NCBI GenBank assembly: GCA_001604185.1
Contig: LVAV01000109.1
Coordinates: 1-64,000 of the forward strand
Length of the DNA: 64,000 nt
Reading direction: 5' to 3'
From: Clostridiales bacterium Firm_16
GTDB taxonomy: Bacteria; Bacillota; Clostridia; Saccharofermentanales; Saccharofermentanaceae
A program made the position numbers and the translations under genes. Each line of letters begins with the position of its first letter. Positions within the stretch are counted from its first letter, which is position 1. Of this stretch, positions 36,376-44,449 are shown piece after piece. The notes beneath the pieces are model-generated. The model was not told the origin of the DNA and did not search any database. It saw only the letters and a list, made by a program, of their open reading frames with translations.

Positions 36376-37517
36376 AGAAACTATTCGCCGTGACGATCGT
36401 TCTGGCACTTCTTCTGGCGGGTATTGCCGCACTCTTCTTCTTTCAAAGCAGGAATACAGAGGACAGGACCGAACAGTATGCAGTGCAACTGAACGAAATC
36501 GCCAATGAGATCTCTCTGGGAAACAGTGACACGGCCAGAGCGAAGACAGAGTCACTTCGTAAAGAGATACGCGAGAAAGAGGAGAAACAGGTTAATTACG
36601 CGATCCTCCTGATGGGCGGGATCTGCATAGTATTCCTTTTCGGTGTGAGTATTTATTTCTACGTGTCCGTGATCCGTCCGTTCCGCAAACTCTCCGATTT
36701 TGCCGAACGTGTGGGCGGCGGCGATCTGGATATTCCTCTTGAATATGAGAGAGGTAACTATTTCGGCAAGTTTACCTGGGCTTTCGATAACATGCGTGAA
36801 GAGATCAAGAAATCACGTGCGCGTGAGAAAGAAGCCGTCGAGAATAATAAGACAGTTATCGCTTCTTTGTCTCACGATATTAAGACGCCGGTATCCACGA
36901 TCCGCGCATATGCCGAAGCTTTGGACATGGGGATGGATGCGGATCCCGAGAAACATCGCCGGTATGTGGAGACGATCCTGAAAAAGTGTGATGAGGTGAA
37001 GAACTTCACGGAAGAGATGCTGACACACTCGCTTACGGAACTGCAGCATCTGAAAATGTCTCCGGAACGATTCGGGATCAGTGCTTTTGCCGAGGAAGTT
37101 CTCAAAGATCTGAAGGCAGAATATAACGACATCGAGTGCCATTTACCCGACGAGGAACTCTACGTATACGCAGACAAGAATCGCATGGCGCAGGTGCTGG
37201 AAAACCTGGTGAGCAATGCCCGTAAATATGCCAAAACGAAGATCGATGTGACCGTTCGGAAAGAGAATGGTTCGGCTGTGCTGATCGTGCGGGATTATGG
37301 TCCCGGTATCCCGGATGAGGAAGTGCCTTTTGTTTTCGGGAAGTTTTATCGCGGAAAGACAACGACTTCTGAATCGGGTGCAGGCCTGGGACTTTATATC
37401 GTGAAATATATTGTCGAACAGTCAGACGGAAAAGTTTCGCTTCGCGACGTGGAAAATGGCCTCGAGGTGCGCGTGGAACTTCCTCTGAAAGAAATTCAGG
37501 ACGGATCAGTTTCTTAA
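36372..37517 (+). CDS. Sensor histidine kinase with HAMP domain
   Basis: A 381-aa membrane kinase: TM1 (about 5-24), a short extracytoplasmic loop of about 50 residues, TM2 (about 77-98), a HAMP-like linker (PFRKLSDFAERVGGGDLDIP), DHp with the phosphoacceptor H168 (SLSHDIKTP), and HATPase_c with N box (LENLVSNARKYA), G1 (DYGPGIP) and G2 (GAGLGLYIVK). The short sensor loop is typical of intramembrane-sensing kinases tied to peptide-detoxification ABC transporters, in line with the ABC genes downstream. That functional link is inferred. Confidence 0.92.
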   Translation: MKKLFAVTIVLALLLAGIAALFFFQSRNTEDRTEQYAVQLNEIANEISLGNSDTARAKTESLRKEIREKEEKQVNYAILLMGGICIVFLFGVSIYFYVSVIRPFRKLSDFAERVGGGDLDIPLEYERGNYFGKFTWAFDNMREEIKKSRAREKEAVENNKTVIASLSHDIKTPVSTIRAYAEALDMGMDADPEKHRRYVETILKKCDEVKNFTEEMLTHSLTELQHLKMSPERFGISAFAEEVLKDLKAEYNDIECHLPDEELYVYADKNRMAQVLENLVSNARKYAKTKIDVTVRKENGSAVLIVRDYGPGIPDEEVPFVFGKFYRGKTTTSESGAGLGLYIVKYIVEQSDGKVSLRDVENGLEVRVELPLKEIQDGSVS

Positions 37518-37546
37518 GTCTTTCTTAATAGTTCGGACTCTATACT
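37510..37546 (+). promoter_or_regulatory. Promoter with 11-bp-phased direct repeat before the ABC transporter genes
   Basis: TTTCTTAA occurs at 37510-37517 and again at 37521-37528, a repeat with 11-bp period. A -10-like TATACT follows at 37541-37546, and the second half-site covers the -35 position, where no good hexamer exists. This is the layout of promoters activated by OmpR-type regulators such as the one encoded 1.2 kb upstream. Confidence 0.6.
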
Positions 37547-37581
37547 GGAAGCATAAGATGCGAGATAAGGAGTTCGACACA

Positions 37582-38343
37582 ATGAAAAACACGATTCTTT
37601 CGGCAAAAGGACTTTGCAAGAGTTTTGCTCATAACGGTGGGCAGGTGCATATTCTTCAAAATATGGACGTAGATATTTACGAAGGTGATTTTACCGTTAT
37701 TATGGGCGCGTCCGGTTCCGGTAAATCCACCACGTTATACGCGCTTTCAGGCATGGACCGGGCAACGGCCGGCGAAGTGCTTTATAAAGGCGAGAACATC
37801 GTGAAGATGAATGAGAAACAGCTTGCTTTCTTGCGTCATGGTGATTTCGGATTCGTTTTTCAGCAGATGCATCTGGTAAGCACACTTTCGATCTTTGAGA
37901 ACATTACGGTCCCGGGATATCTGAATACACATAAGGATGCGAAAGCGATCGACGCTCGCGCGATGGAACTTCTGAAGACGATGGGGATCGATCACATCCG
38001 GTCCCACCTCCCGTCGCAGTGTTCGGGTGGCGAACAGCAGCGCTGCGCGATCGCAAGAGCCGTGATCAACGAACCGGTGCTACTTTTTGCCGATGAACCG
38101 ACCGGCGCACTAAACCGAAGAAATACAACGGAAGTGCTGGATCTTCTTACCGAATTGAACCGCAAGGGCCAGAGCATCCTGATGGTCACGCACGATGCGA
38201 AAGCTGCGTGCCGGGCCAGCCGGATCCTTTATATCGAGGACGGAAAGATCGTTTCCGATCTGGACCTTCCTTCTTATACGAAAGAAGAAGAGAAGAGCCG
38301 TGAGACGCAGGTCAATGCCTGGCTGGCCTCTCTTTCCTGGTAA
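37582..38343 (+). CDS. ABC transporter ATP-binding protein (MacB/LolD-like)
   Basis: A 253-aa ATPase: Walker A GASGSGKS (42-49), Q-loop VFQQMHLV, signature CSGGEQQR (147-154), Walker B VLLFADEP (166-173) and switch His in VTHD. The D-loop reads GALN rather than SALD, as also seen in some relatives. AAGGAG at 37567-37572 places the start at the ATG at 37582, not at the track's 37558. It powers the FtsX-type permease encoded 12 bases downstream. Family members expel or sense peptides, lipoproteins or antibiotics. Likely controlled by the adjacent two-component system. Confidence 0.92.
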   Translation: MKNTILSAKGLCKSFAHNGGQVHILQNMDVDIYEGDFTVIMGASGSGKSTTLYALSGMDRATAGEVLYKGENIVKMNEKQLAFLRHGDFGFVFQQMHLVSTLSIFENITVPGYLNTHKDAKAIDARAMELLKTMGIDHIRSHLPSQCSGGEQQRCAIARAVINEPVLLFADEPTGALNRRNTTEVLDLLTELNRKGQSILMVTHDAKAACRASRILYIEDGKIVSDLDLPSYTKEEEKSRETQVNAWLASLSW

Positions 38344-38355
38344 GGAGGCGGAACG

Positions 38356-40707
38356 ATGCGTAGTATATTGAAACTCCTTCGTGGAAATCTGAAGCAGGGG
38401 AGAGGAAGCTTCAAGGGCATCATCCTTCTGATGGCCATTCTGACATTCTCCTTCTCCGGTACGATCAGCAATAACGACCAGCTGGGAAAAGCCCAGAAAC
38501 AGCGCTGGGAGAATGCGGATATGGGCGATTTCATCGTGTACATCAATCACGATTCCTTTGCCGACGAGATGAAGGAAAGCATCCGCAATGCTCCTTCTGC
38601 AGCCGGGTCCCGCGTGAAAGAGACGATCCTGATGGCAGATTCGGTCCGCTCGGACGGGGAAGCATCTGAGACGAAAATCGAACTGATCCCTTTCGACCCG
38701 GTATATAATGTCTTCGATGAGAACGGGAAGGACTTCGTTTCCAATCCGTCAATTCAGGATGGAGAGATCCTTCTGACGTATAAACTGCACCTTTTCAGTG
38801 AGTTTCAGATCGGATCCAAAGTGACGCTGCACACGCACGATGGCTGGGACGAAGACTTCGTGGTGAAAGGATACTTCGAAGACCACATTCTGGGTGGCGC
38901 GACAGCGCTGGACAACCGCTGCATGATTTCAGAGAATGACTTTGCGCGCCTGAAAGAAGAGAAACTGGATCATGTGGATTCCAACGTAAAACTCATGTTC
39001 CTGACGGATGTGGTCGAGATCTATGCCAAGGAAGGCGCGACCGCAGATGACCTTCGCAAAGAACTGTCTTCCACCTCCGGACTGATCCGGGCAGCCAATG
39101 CGGCCGTCGCCGGGGAGTATCTGAAGGAAGCCGGAGCCATGTATTCTTCCATCGGTTCCAAGTTCGTCTATGTTTTTGTCGCGATGCTCATTCTGGTGAT
39201 CCTGATCACGATGAATAACAGTATCCATTCTTCCATAGAGATGGAATATACCGAACTGGGCATACTGAAATCCCAGGGATTTACAAGCTGGAATATCCGG
39301 ATGGTGTATGTGATCCAATATACATTGGCCCTCCTGATCGGCGCGGTATTAGGATTGTTGATCTCGATCCCGGCATTGCATTTCCTGATCGGTGCCTGGA
39401 CCAATATCAGCGGCATTGTCTCCGAAACGGGTGTCTCTTTCGGGAAATGCGGGCTTGTATGCCTTGGCGTGATCGTGATCTGTTTCTTCTTCGTGCTTTT
39501 TGCCACGAGAAAAGTATCGGCGATCGCTCCGGTTGTGGCGATCAATGGCGGCCACGAAGATGTGTATTTCGAAAACCGCCTGAAAACCAGGATCCGCCCC
39601 AAGCCGCTGACATTATCGATCGCCTGGCGTCAGATCATCTCCTCCTTGCGAAGTTATGTCGGTACTTCACTGATCGTCATGCTTATGGTGTTCTTCCTGA
39701 TTTTTTCCAGTGTCCTGACACAAGGCATGAAGCCGAAGGCGCTTTTTCCGGAGCTGGAAGGCGAAATCGCGGTTACCAATTACGGCGGACTTTCACTGGA
39801 TAAACTGGAGGATTTTGAGCAAGAGATCCGTGCTATAGATGCGGATGCGCAGGTTAAGAGCCAGACGGATTTCCGGATGGAGATAGACGGAGAACTGATC
39901 AACATAATGACATTCCATTCTCAGGAACCGGTCTACAGACCTCTGAAAGGACGGGCCGCACAATATGAGAATGAAATCATGGTTGCATCCGGTCTTTCCC
40001 GGGCTCTCAACAGAAAAATCGGAGATTCGATTACGATCGCAAGCGCGACGCGTACAGAAGAATATGTCATTACCGGATATTTTGATGCGGTTTCCAATTT
40101 TGGCAAAATGGCGGTCGTGACCGAGGCGGGCATGATGCGGCTGGGACATCACGAAGTGGATGTCGCGTATATCTCTCTTGGAGATATAGGGAATAAAGAT
40201 GAAGTGATCTCTCACCTGAATTCCGCCTATGGTGACTCGCTCCGCGCGAAGGAATACGAAGAGAACAGGACGATGGCGATCGTGAAGAATGTCATCATCG
40301 TGGTCATGAATGCATTCAGCTATGCGATCTATGCGATATTGTTTATCTTCTCCGCCGTGATCGTGGGGATGGTCTGTAAGAGAAGCTTCATCAAAGAGAG
40401 AAAAGATATCGGAGTATGCAAAGCGATGGGATTCACAGCCGGTGAGCTCCGGAGACAGTTTGCCATGCGTTTTTCCATCGTTGCCCTGATCGGATCGGCA
40501 GCGGGAGGTGTACTGGCTCTGTTCCTGAGCGAACCCCTGCTGAAGGTGATCTTCTCGGTAGTCGGAATCACGGATTTTACCAAGAAATACAGTGTGTTTA
40601 CCGTCTTGATCCCGGTGATCGCGATCTGCGCAAGCTTCTATATCTGTGCTTACTTCTCGTCACGTAAGGTCAAGAGCGTTGAAGTAAGAGAATTGATCAC
40701 AGAATGA
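38356..40707 (+). CDS. ABC transporter permease, FtsX-like
   Basis: A 783-aa membrane protein with two FtsX domains: one N-terminal membrane helix after a basic start (about 20-38), a large extracytoplasmic MacB-PCD-like domain (about 40-270), three membrane helices (about 272-385), a further helix near 430-450, a second extracytoplasmic domain and three final helices (about 655-775). It partners the ATPase just upstream. TAAGGAGG precedes the ATG. Given the adjacent two-component system, export or sensing of an antimicrobial peptide is likely but the substrate is unknown. Confidence 0.88.
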   Translation: MRSILKLLRGNLKQGRGSFKGIILLMAILTFSFSGTISNNDQLGKAQKQRWENADMGDFIVYINHDSFADEMKESIRNAPSAAGSRVKETILMADSVRSDGEASETKIELIPFDPVYNVFDENGKDFVSNPSIQDGEILLTYKLHLFSEFQIGSKVTLHTHDGWDEDFVVKGYFEDHILGGATALDNRCMISENDFARLKEEKLDHVDSNVKLMFLTDVVEIYAKEGATADDLRKELSSTSGLIRAANAAVAGEYLKEAGAMYSSIGSKFVYVFVAMLILVILITMNNSIHSSIEMEYTELGILKSQGFTSWNIRMVYVIQYTLALLIGAVLGLLISIPALHFLIGAWTNISGIVSETGVSFGKCGLVCLGVIVICFFFVLFATRKVSAIAPVVAINGGHEDVYFENRLKTRIRPKPLTLSIAWRQIISSLRSYVGTSLIVMLMVFFLIFSSVLTQGMKPKALFPELEGEIAVTNYGGLSLDKLEDFEQEIRAIDADAQVKSQTDFRMEIDGELINIMTFHSQEPVYRPLKGRAAQYENEIMVASGLSRALNRKIGDSITIASATRTEEYVITGYFDAVSNFGKMAVVTEAGMMRLGHHEVDVAYISLGDIGNKDEVISHLNSAYGDSLRAKEYEENRTMAIVKNVIIVVMNAFSYAIYAILFIFSAVIVGMVCKRSFIKERKDIGVCKAMGFTAGELRRQFAMRFSIVALIGSAAGGVLALFLSEPLLKVIFSVVGITDFTKKYSVFTVLIPVIAICASFYICAYFSSRKVKSVEVRELITE

Positions 40708-40753
40708 GCAGCCGGACATACGAGTTCCGGTACGGACGGAAAAGTGACCTGCT

Positions 40754-41284
40754 TCAATTAGACTTGCCGGTCTTGTATTCACCACGTTTCTCCGCCATTT
40801 CCATACGGATCGCTCGAAAGATTTTATACTGGCGATGGAGTTCCGACTCCTCGTCAGTATAATATTTTTCCGATTCGAGGATCCGATCGATTGCCTGCGC
40901 CGGATCCATCGTGTGGTAAGGGAGAAACAGGCTGCGCAGATCTCCAGGCTTGATCATCTTGTATACCTGAAGGGATGATAGGCTATAGGTGTAGGAGAAG
41001 TACCGGTAGATATATCCGATCCAGAAAATCTCGTTCGGAGTATACTTGATAGAACCATAACTAGACCGACCGTACTCTTCGTCGATTCGCGCCAGTATGT
41101 CCCTGGCATGAAGATTAGTCTGCAATGCCCGCAGGTTATCCAGCTCCTTGGCGACCGAGCTGTGCATGAATCTTCGGATAAAGATCTCTGAGCTCGTGTC
41201 TTGTGCGGTAAGCGACAGCTCAAAGGCTTCGCCCTGCAAGTCGCACAAGAGCAATCCATCTCTGTCTATTTTCCTTGCCTTCAT
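40754..41284 (-). CDS. Hypothetical protein, probable partner (antitoxin candidate) of the DUF3990-like gene
   Basis: A 176-aa soluble protein, mainly helical, with a region YGSIKYTPNEIFWIGYIYRYFSY (quoted in part: TPNEIFWIGYIYRY) that I associate loosely with proteins encoded beside DUF3990 genes. AAAGGA lies 6 bases before the start. The gene follows the DUF3990-like ORF by 22 bases on the same strand, as in two-gene toxin-antitoxin units. The antitoxin role is inferred from position. Confidence 0.6.
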   Translation of the reverse strand: MKARKIDRDGLLLCDLQGEAFELSLTAQDTSSEIFIRRFMHSSVAKELDNLRALQTNLHARDILARIDEEYGRSSYGSIKYTPNEIFWIGYIYRYFSYTYSLSSLQVYKMIKPGDLRSLFLPYHTMDPAQAIDRILESEKYYTDEESELHRQYKIFRAIRMEMAEKRGEYKTGKSN

Positions 41285-41306
41285 AGTTTATCCTTTCACT
41301 ATACTG

Positions 41307-41876
41307 TTACTTCAGTATCTCGTCTATGTAGTGGCCTTTGCCACGGTATTGTATCTTAGCCAGCTTGACCTTATCGTCACCAAGTCTGGCATCATCTGCC
41401 CGTAGATGGAGATAATGGTTCCGTTCGCTGGCTGAGATATAAGTTTTCTCGAGAAGAGTAAGATTTCTCACAGCCTTTTCCCTGATGAAAATATACTGGC
41501 TGCCAAGATTGGTTGCAGCGAGACAGTGTTTGCACTGCTCATCGGTGATTTCCCCGGATATAAATGAATCAATGATCCGGAACATTCTGTTGTCCGCGAT
41601 GGGGGCAACTATGTAATCGCAAGCCCTTGATTGAGAAATAAGCTTTCGAATCAATGGGTGTTCACTGTATGCACCCAGCGTTCCTCGATAATAGGCGATC
41701 GTCAGCATCCAATCCTGATCCACTTTGTATTCTTTACAGGTGAGCCGACTTGGATCGAAGTCTATGAAATACAAAGAAGAACGTTCGAATCCGGAAACAA
41801 AAGAAATGGCCTGATCGTAGCTCTCTCCGGTGTAGAATCCCTGGCCGAAATCGTTATTTGTCCTGCTTCTTGTCAC
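41307..41876 (-). CDS. DUF3990-like protein (ADP-ribosyltransferase-fold toxin candidate), short N-terminus
   Basis: A 189-aa ORF starting with GTG. NNDFGQGFYTGESYDQAISFV matches the conserved DFGxGFY(x)T core of DUF3990 proteins, which belong to the ADP-ribosyltransferase-like superfamily and often form toxin-antitoxin pairs. Family members usually have an N-terminal YHGS-type segment before this core. Here the ORF opens only about 8 residues ahead of DFG, with an in-frame TGA 8 codons further up, so the first catalytic strand seems lost or was never present. A promoter with a perfect palindrome sits immediately upstream. Confidence 0.65.
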   Translation of the reverse strand: MTRSRTNNDFGQGFYTGESYDQAISFVSGFERSSLYFIDFDPSRLTCKEYKVDQDWMLTIAYYRGTLGAYSEHPLIRKLISQSRACDYIVAPIADNRMFRIIDSFISGEITDEQCKHCLAATNLGSQYIFIREKAVRNLTLLEKTYISASERNHYLHLRADDARLGDDKVKLAKIQYRGKGHYIDEILK

Positions 41877-41882
41877 CTCTGT

Positions 41883-41917
41883 AACTTGTTTATATCACAT
41901 TACTTAAACAAGTTCAA
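41883..41917 (-). promoter_or_regulatory. Promoter with overlapping 10-bp palindrome for the DUF3990-like operon
   Basis: On the minus strand TTGAAC, 17 bases, TATAAA form a near-consensus promoter (-35 at 41912-41917, -10 at 41889-41894). A perfect inverted repeat AACTTGTTTA/TAAACAAGTT (41883-41892 and 41905-41914) covers both hexamers, a good operator for autorepression. The start codon lies only 7 bases beyond. Confidence 0.65.
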
Positions 41918-41943
41918 CAGATTGACGATCACATTGCGCTTTT

Positions 41944-42822
41944 CTATTTCAGAGTGCCCTTCACGTAGTCGATAAAAGCTTCCTCAATCGTGGGGAGCGG
42001 ATGCCCTTTCCGCCAGACAAAAAGATACTCGACGTGCTTCTCCTTGCCGGCAAGGTCTTTGGAGACGATGGATGGGTTCGGTATATATGCGGTCTTTGGA
42101 AAAATACTGATACCGACGCCTCTGCCGGCGAGTGCGGCGGCATCCAGATAACTGTCCATCTCGCATACGATCCTGGGCTCGGCTTTCTCGGCCCGAAACC
42201 ACTTGTAGATGGTATCGATCATGGCGCGGCTGCTGGGCACGATCAGCGGCTCGTTGATAAGATCAGAAATACTCACCGTCGTTTTTGCCGCGCCCGCAAG
42301 GGGATGCTTCTTTCTCATGATGGCGCAGATCTGCTCCTTGCCGACGGAGAAACTGTTCAGCAGCGACTGGTTGCAGGGGGCCGTGATGACGGCCAGACTG
42401 ATGATGCCGCTTCGCATTTTCTCTACCAGGTCGTCGCTGTTGCCGTCGAAGATTCGGAATCGCACCAGCGGGTGCGCCTCAATGAAGGACGCAAGCCACT
42501 CCGCGGCGATATCCGGCGCCATACCTTCCACCAGCCCCAGCGAGATCGTGCCCGACATGCCCTGGCTCATGGACAGGATCTCCGACTCGGCCTTATCCGT
42601 CAGACCCAGGATCTCCTTGGCACGGCGGTACAGAAGCCGTCCGGATTCCGTCAGCTCCAGCTGACGCTTTCCTCGCACGAAAAGAACTGTATTCAGTTCG
42701 TATTCTAAGTTTTTCATTTGATTGGAGAGCGGCGGCTGGCTCATGTTCAACCGCTGCGCCGCGCGGGAAATGTTGAGTTCCTCAGCCACGGCCACGAAAT
42801 ACTGAAGAGAACGAAGATTCAT
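41944..42822 (-). CDS. LysR-family transcriptional regulator
   Basis: A 292-aa regulator. The N-terminal winged helix-turn-helix is canonical (LRSLQYFVAVAEELNISRAAQRL, SQPPLSNQMKNLE, about residues 3-48), followed by a linker helix and the two-lobed effector-binding domain (from about 90). AAAGGAG lies 7 bases before the ATG. It is divergent from purA with a 337-bp gap, so it may control itself or the purA side; the effector is unknown. The DUF3990-like operon begins 67 bases behind its stop. Confidence 0.92.
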   Translation of the reverse strand: MNLRSLQYFVAVAEELNISRAAQRLNMSQPPLSNQMKNLEYELNTVLFVRGKRQLELTESGRLLYRRAKEILGLTDKAESEILSMSQGMSGTISLGLVEGMAPDIAAEWLASFIEAHPLVRFRIFDGNSDDLVEKMRSGIISLAVITAPCNQSLLNSFSVGKEQICAIMRKKHPLAGAAKTTVSISDLINEPLIVPSSRAMIDTIYKWFRAEKAEPRIVCEMDSYLDAAALAGRGVGISIFPKTAYIPNPSIVSKDLAGKEKHVEYLFVWRKGHPLPTIEEAFIDYVKGTLK

Positions 42823-43159
42823 GAAAGACTCCTTTCACCGGGGCGCGGCGCCCGGCACGACGTCGATGCCCTCGGGGCGCGGCGCCGCTACAGAGCGTCT
42901 GCGCAGTCGGCCGGCGTTTGGACCCCCGGCCCGCCACCTGCGCGCCCGCGGCGCCCTTACTTCCCCCGTCGCCCTGCCGGACCCGCGGGAAGTTTTACTA
43001 TATCTTTTTCGTATAATAACACTCATATTATATGTATTTTATTATTCCACGGCAAGCGCTTATAATAGAAGATGTTGAAGCGGGAAGCACCGATAAGGAC
43101 TCCGCCGCCAACCGGAACAAAAAACAGAAAGCATAAAATACATCTGGAGGGATCACACC
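42823..43159. other. Divergent intergenic region between lysR and purA, GC-rich then AT-rich
   Basis: No gene is seen. The first about 150 bases are very GC-rich and hold two copies of GGGGCGCGGCGCC (42840 and 42874). The next 70 bases are AT-rich with TATAAT at 43012-43017 and 43061-43066 on the plus strand. The latter lies about 95 bases before purA and is its likeliest promoter. The palindromic AT sequence CATATTATATG around 43024 could also serve the minus strand. Confidence 0.5.
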
Positions 43160-44437
43160 ATGTCGAACTGTGCAGTGGTAGGAATCAACTGGGGCGACGA
43201 AGGTAAGGGCCGTATGGTCGACCTTCTGACAGAGAATTACGATATCGTCGTAAGATATCAGGGTGGCGGTAATGCCGGCCATACTGTTATCAACGATAAG
43301 GGCAAATTCGCATTGCACCTTCTGCCGTCGGGCATCCTCCGTGATGGCGTAGTCAATATCCTCGGTAACGGAGTTGCGGTAGACCCGCAGAATCTCCTCA
43401 ACGAGATGAACCAGGTTATGGAGAAGGGAGTGGAGATCTCCCCCGCCAACCTCAAGATCAGCGACAGAGCATCGTTGCTTTTGCCGTGGCACAGAGACCT
43501 CGATGAGCTCGAAGAGCAGCGTCTTGCCGACAAGAAGTTCGGTTCTACCAAGCAGGGTATCGCGCCGTTCTACTCCGATAAGTACCAGAAGAAGACCATC
43601 CTGGCCGGCGAGCTGAACTATCCGGAAGAGCTCCGCGCTCACCTCAAGGACCTGATGGAGTGGAAGAACCTGACCCTGACCAAGGTTTACGGTGCCGCTC
43701 CGTACACAGAAGAGATGCTGGAACAGTGGATCCAGGACTACGGCGAGAAGATCCGTCCTTATGTCTGCAACACCGGATCCTACCTCAAGAAAGCAAATAA
43801 AGAAGGCAAGAAGATCATGTTCGAGGCTCAGCTGGGCTCCCTGCGTGACCTGGATTACGGTATCCACCCGTACACCACTTCTTCCAATACTTCCGCCGGC
43901 TATGCACCGATCGGATCCGGTTTCCCGGGTGCCAAGATCGATGACGTCATCGGCGTGGTAAAAGCATACTCCACCTGCGTAGGTGAAGGACCTTTCGTTT
44001 CCGAGATGTTCGGACCGGAAGCAGATAAGCTCCGTGAAGCCGGTGCCGAGTACGGCGCCAAGACCGGCAGACCGAGACGTGTCGGTGCCATGGACATCGT
44101 TGCTACAAGATACGGTGTTGAAGTACAGGCCGCAACCGAGATCGCCATCACGAAGCTGGACGTACTGAGCTACCTCGACAAGATCCCGGTATGCGTCAAG
44201 TACGAAGTCAACGGCGAGCTGACAGACGAATTCCCGTTCCCAGTCGCACTGAAAGACGCAAAACCGGTGATCGAGTATTTTGACGGCTGGCAGTGCGACA
44301 TCTCTTCCATCAAGAAGTGGGAAGAACTTCCGGAGAACGCCAGAAAATACGTTGAATTCATTGAGAAGGAGATCGGCTGCAAAGTCACTTACGTTTCGGT
44401 AGGTGCGGAGCGAGACAGTATCATCCTGAGAAAATAA
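43160..44437 (+). CDS. purA: Adenylosuccinate synthase
   Basis: This enzyme joins IMP and aspartate with GTP hydrolysis in AMP synthesis. The P-loop reads GINWGDEGKGRMVD (catalytic Asp in GDEGKG), then GGGNAGHTV with the catalytic His. RPRRVGAMD and other GTP/aspartate loop motifs are present. Length (425 aa) is normal for the family. One visible difference from many homologues is W in GINWGDEGKG, where Q is usual (GxQWGDEGKG has W followed by GDEGKG, so only the preceding residue varies). GGAGGG is 9 bases before the ATG. It is 12 bases upstream of glmS and probably co-transcribed with it. Confidence 0.96.
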   Translation: MSNCAVVGINWGDEGKGRMVDLLTENYDIVVRYQGGGNAGHTVINDKGKFALHLLPSGILRDGVVNILGNGVAVDPQNLLNEMNQVMEKGVEISPANLKISDRASLLLPWHRDLDELEEQRLADKKFGSTKQGIAPFYSDKYQKKTILAGELNYPEELRAHLKDLMEWKNLTLTKVYGAAPYTEEMLEQWIQDYGEKIRPYVCNTGSYLKKANKEGKKIMFEAQLGSLRDLDYGIHPYTTSSNTSAGYAPIGSGFPGAKIDDVIGVVKAYSTCVGEGPFVSEMFGPEADKLREAGAEYGAKTGRPRRVGAMDIVATRYGVEVQAATEIAITKLDVLSYLDKIPVCVKYEVNGELTDEFPFPVALKDAKPVIEYFDGWQCDISSIKKWEELPENARKYVEFIEKEIGCKVTYVSVGAERDSIILRK

Positions 44438-44449
44438 GGAGAAACGCTT

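Noticed and set aside
44438-44449. glmS ribozyme
   Set aside because: Only 12 bases separate purA and glmS; no room for the ribozyme.
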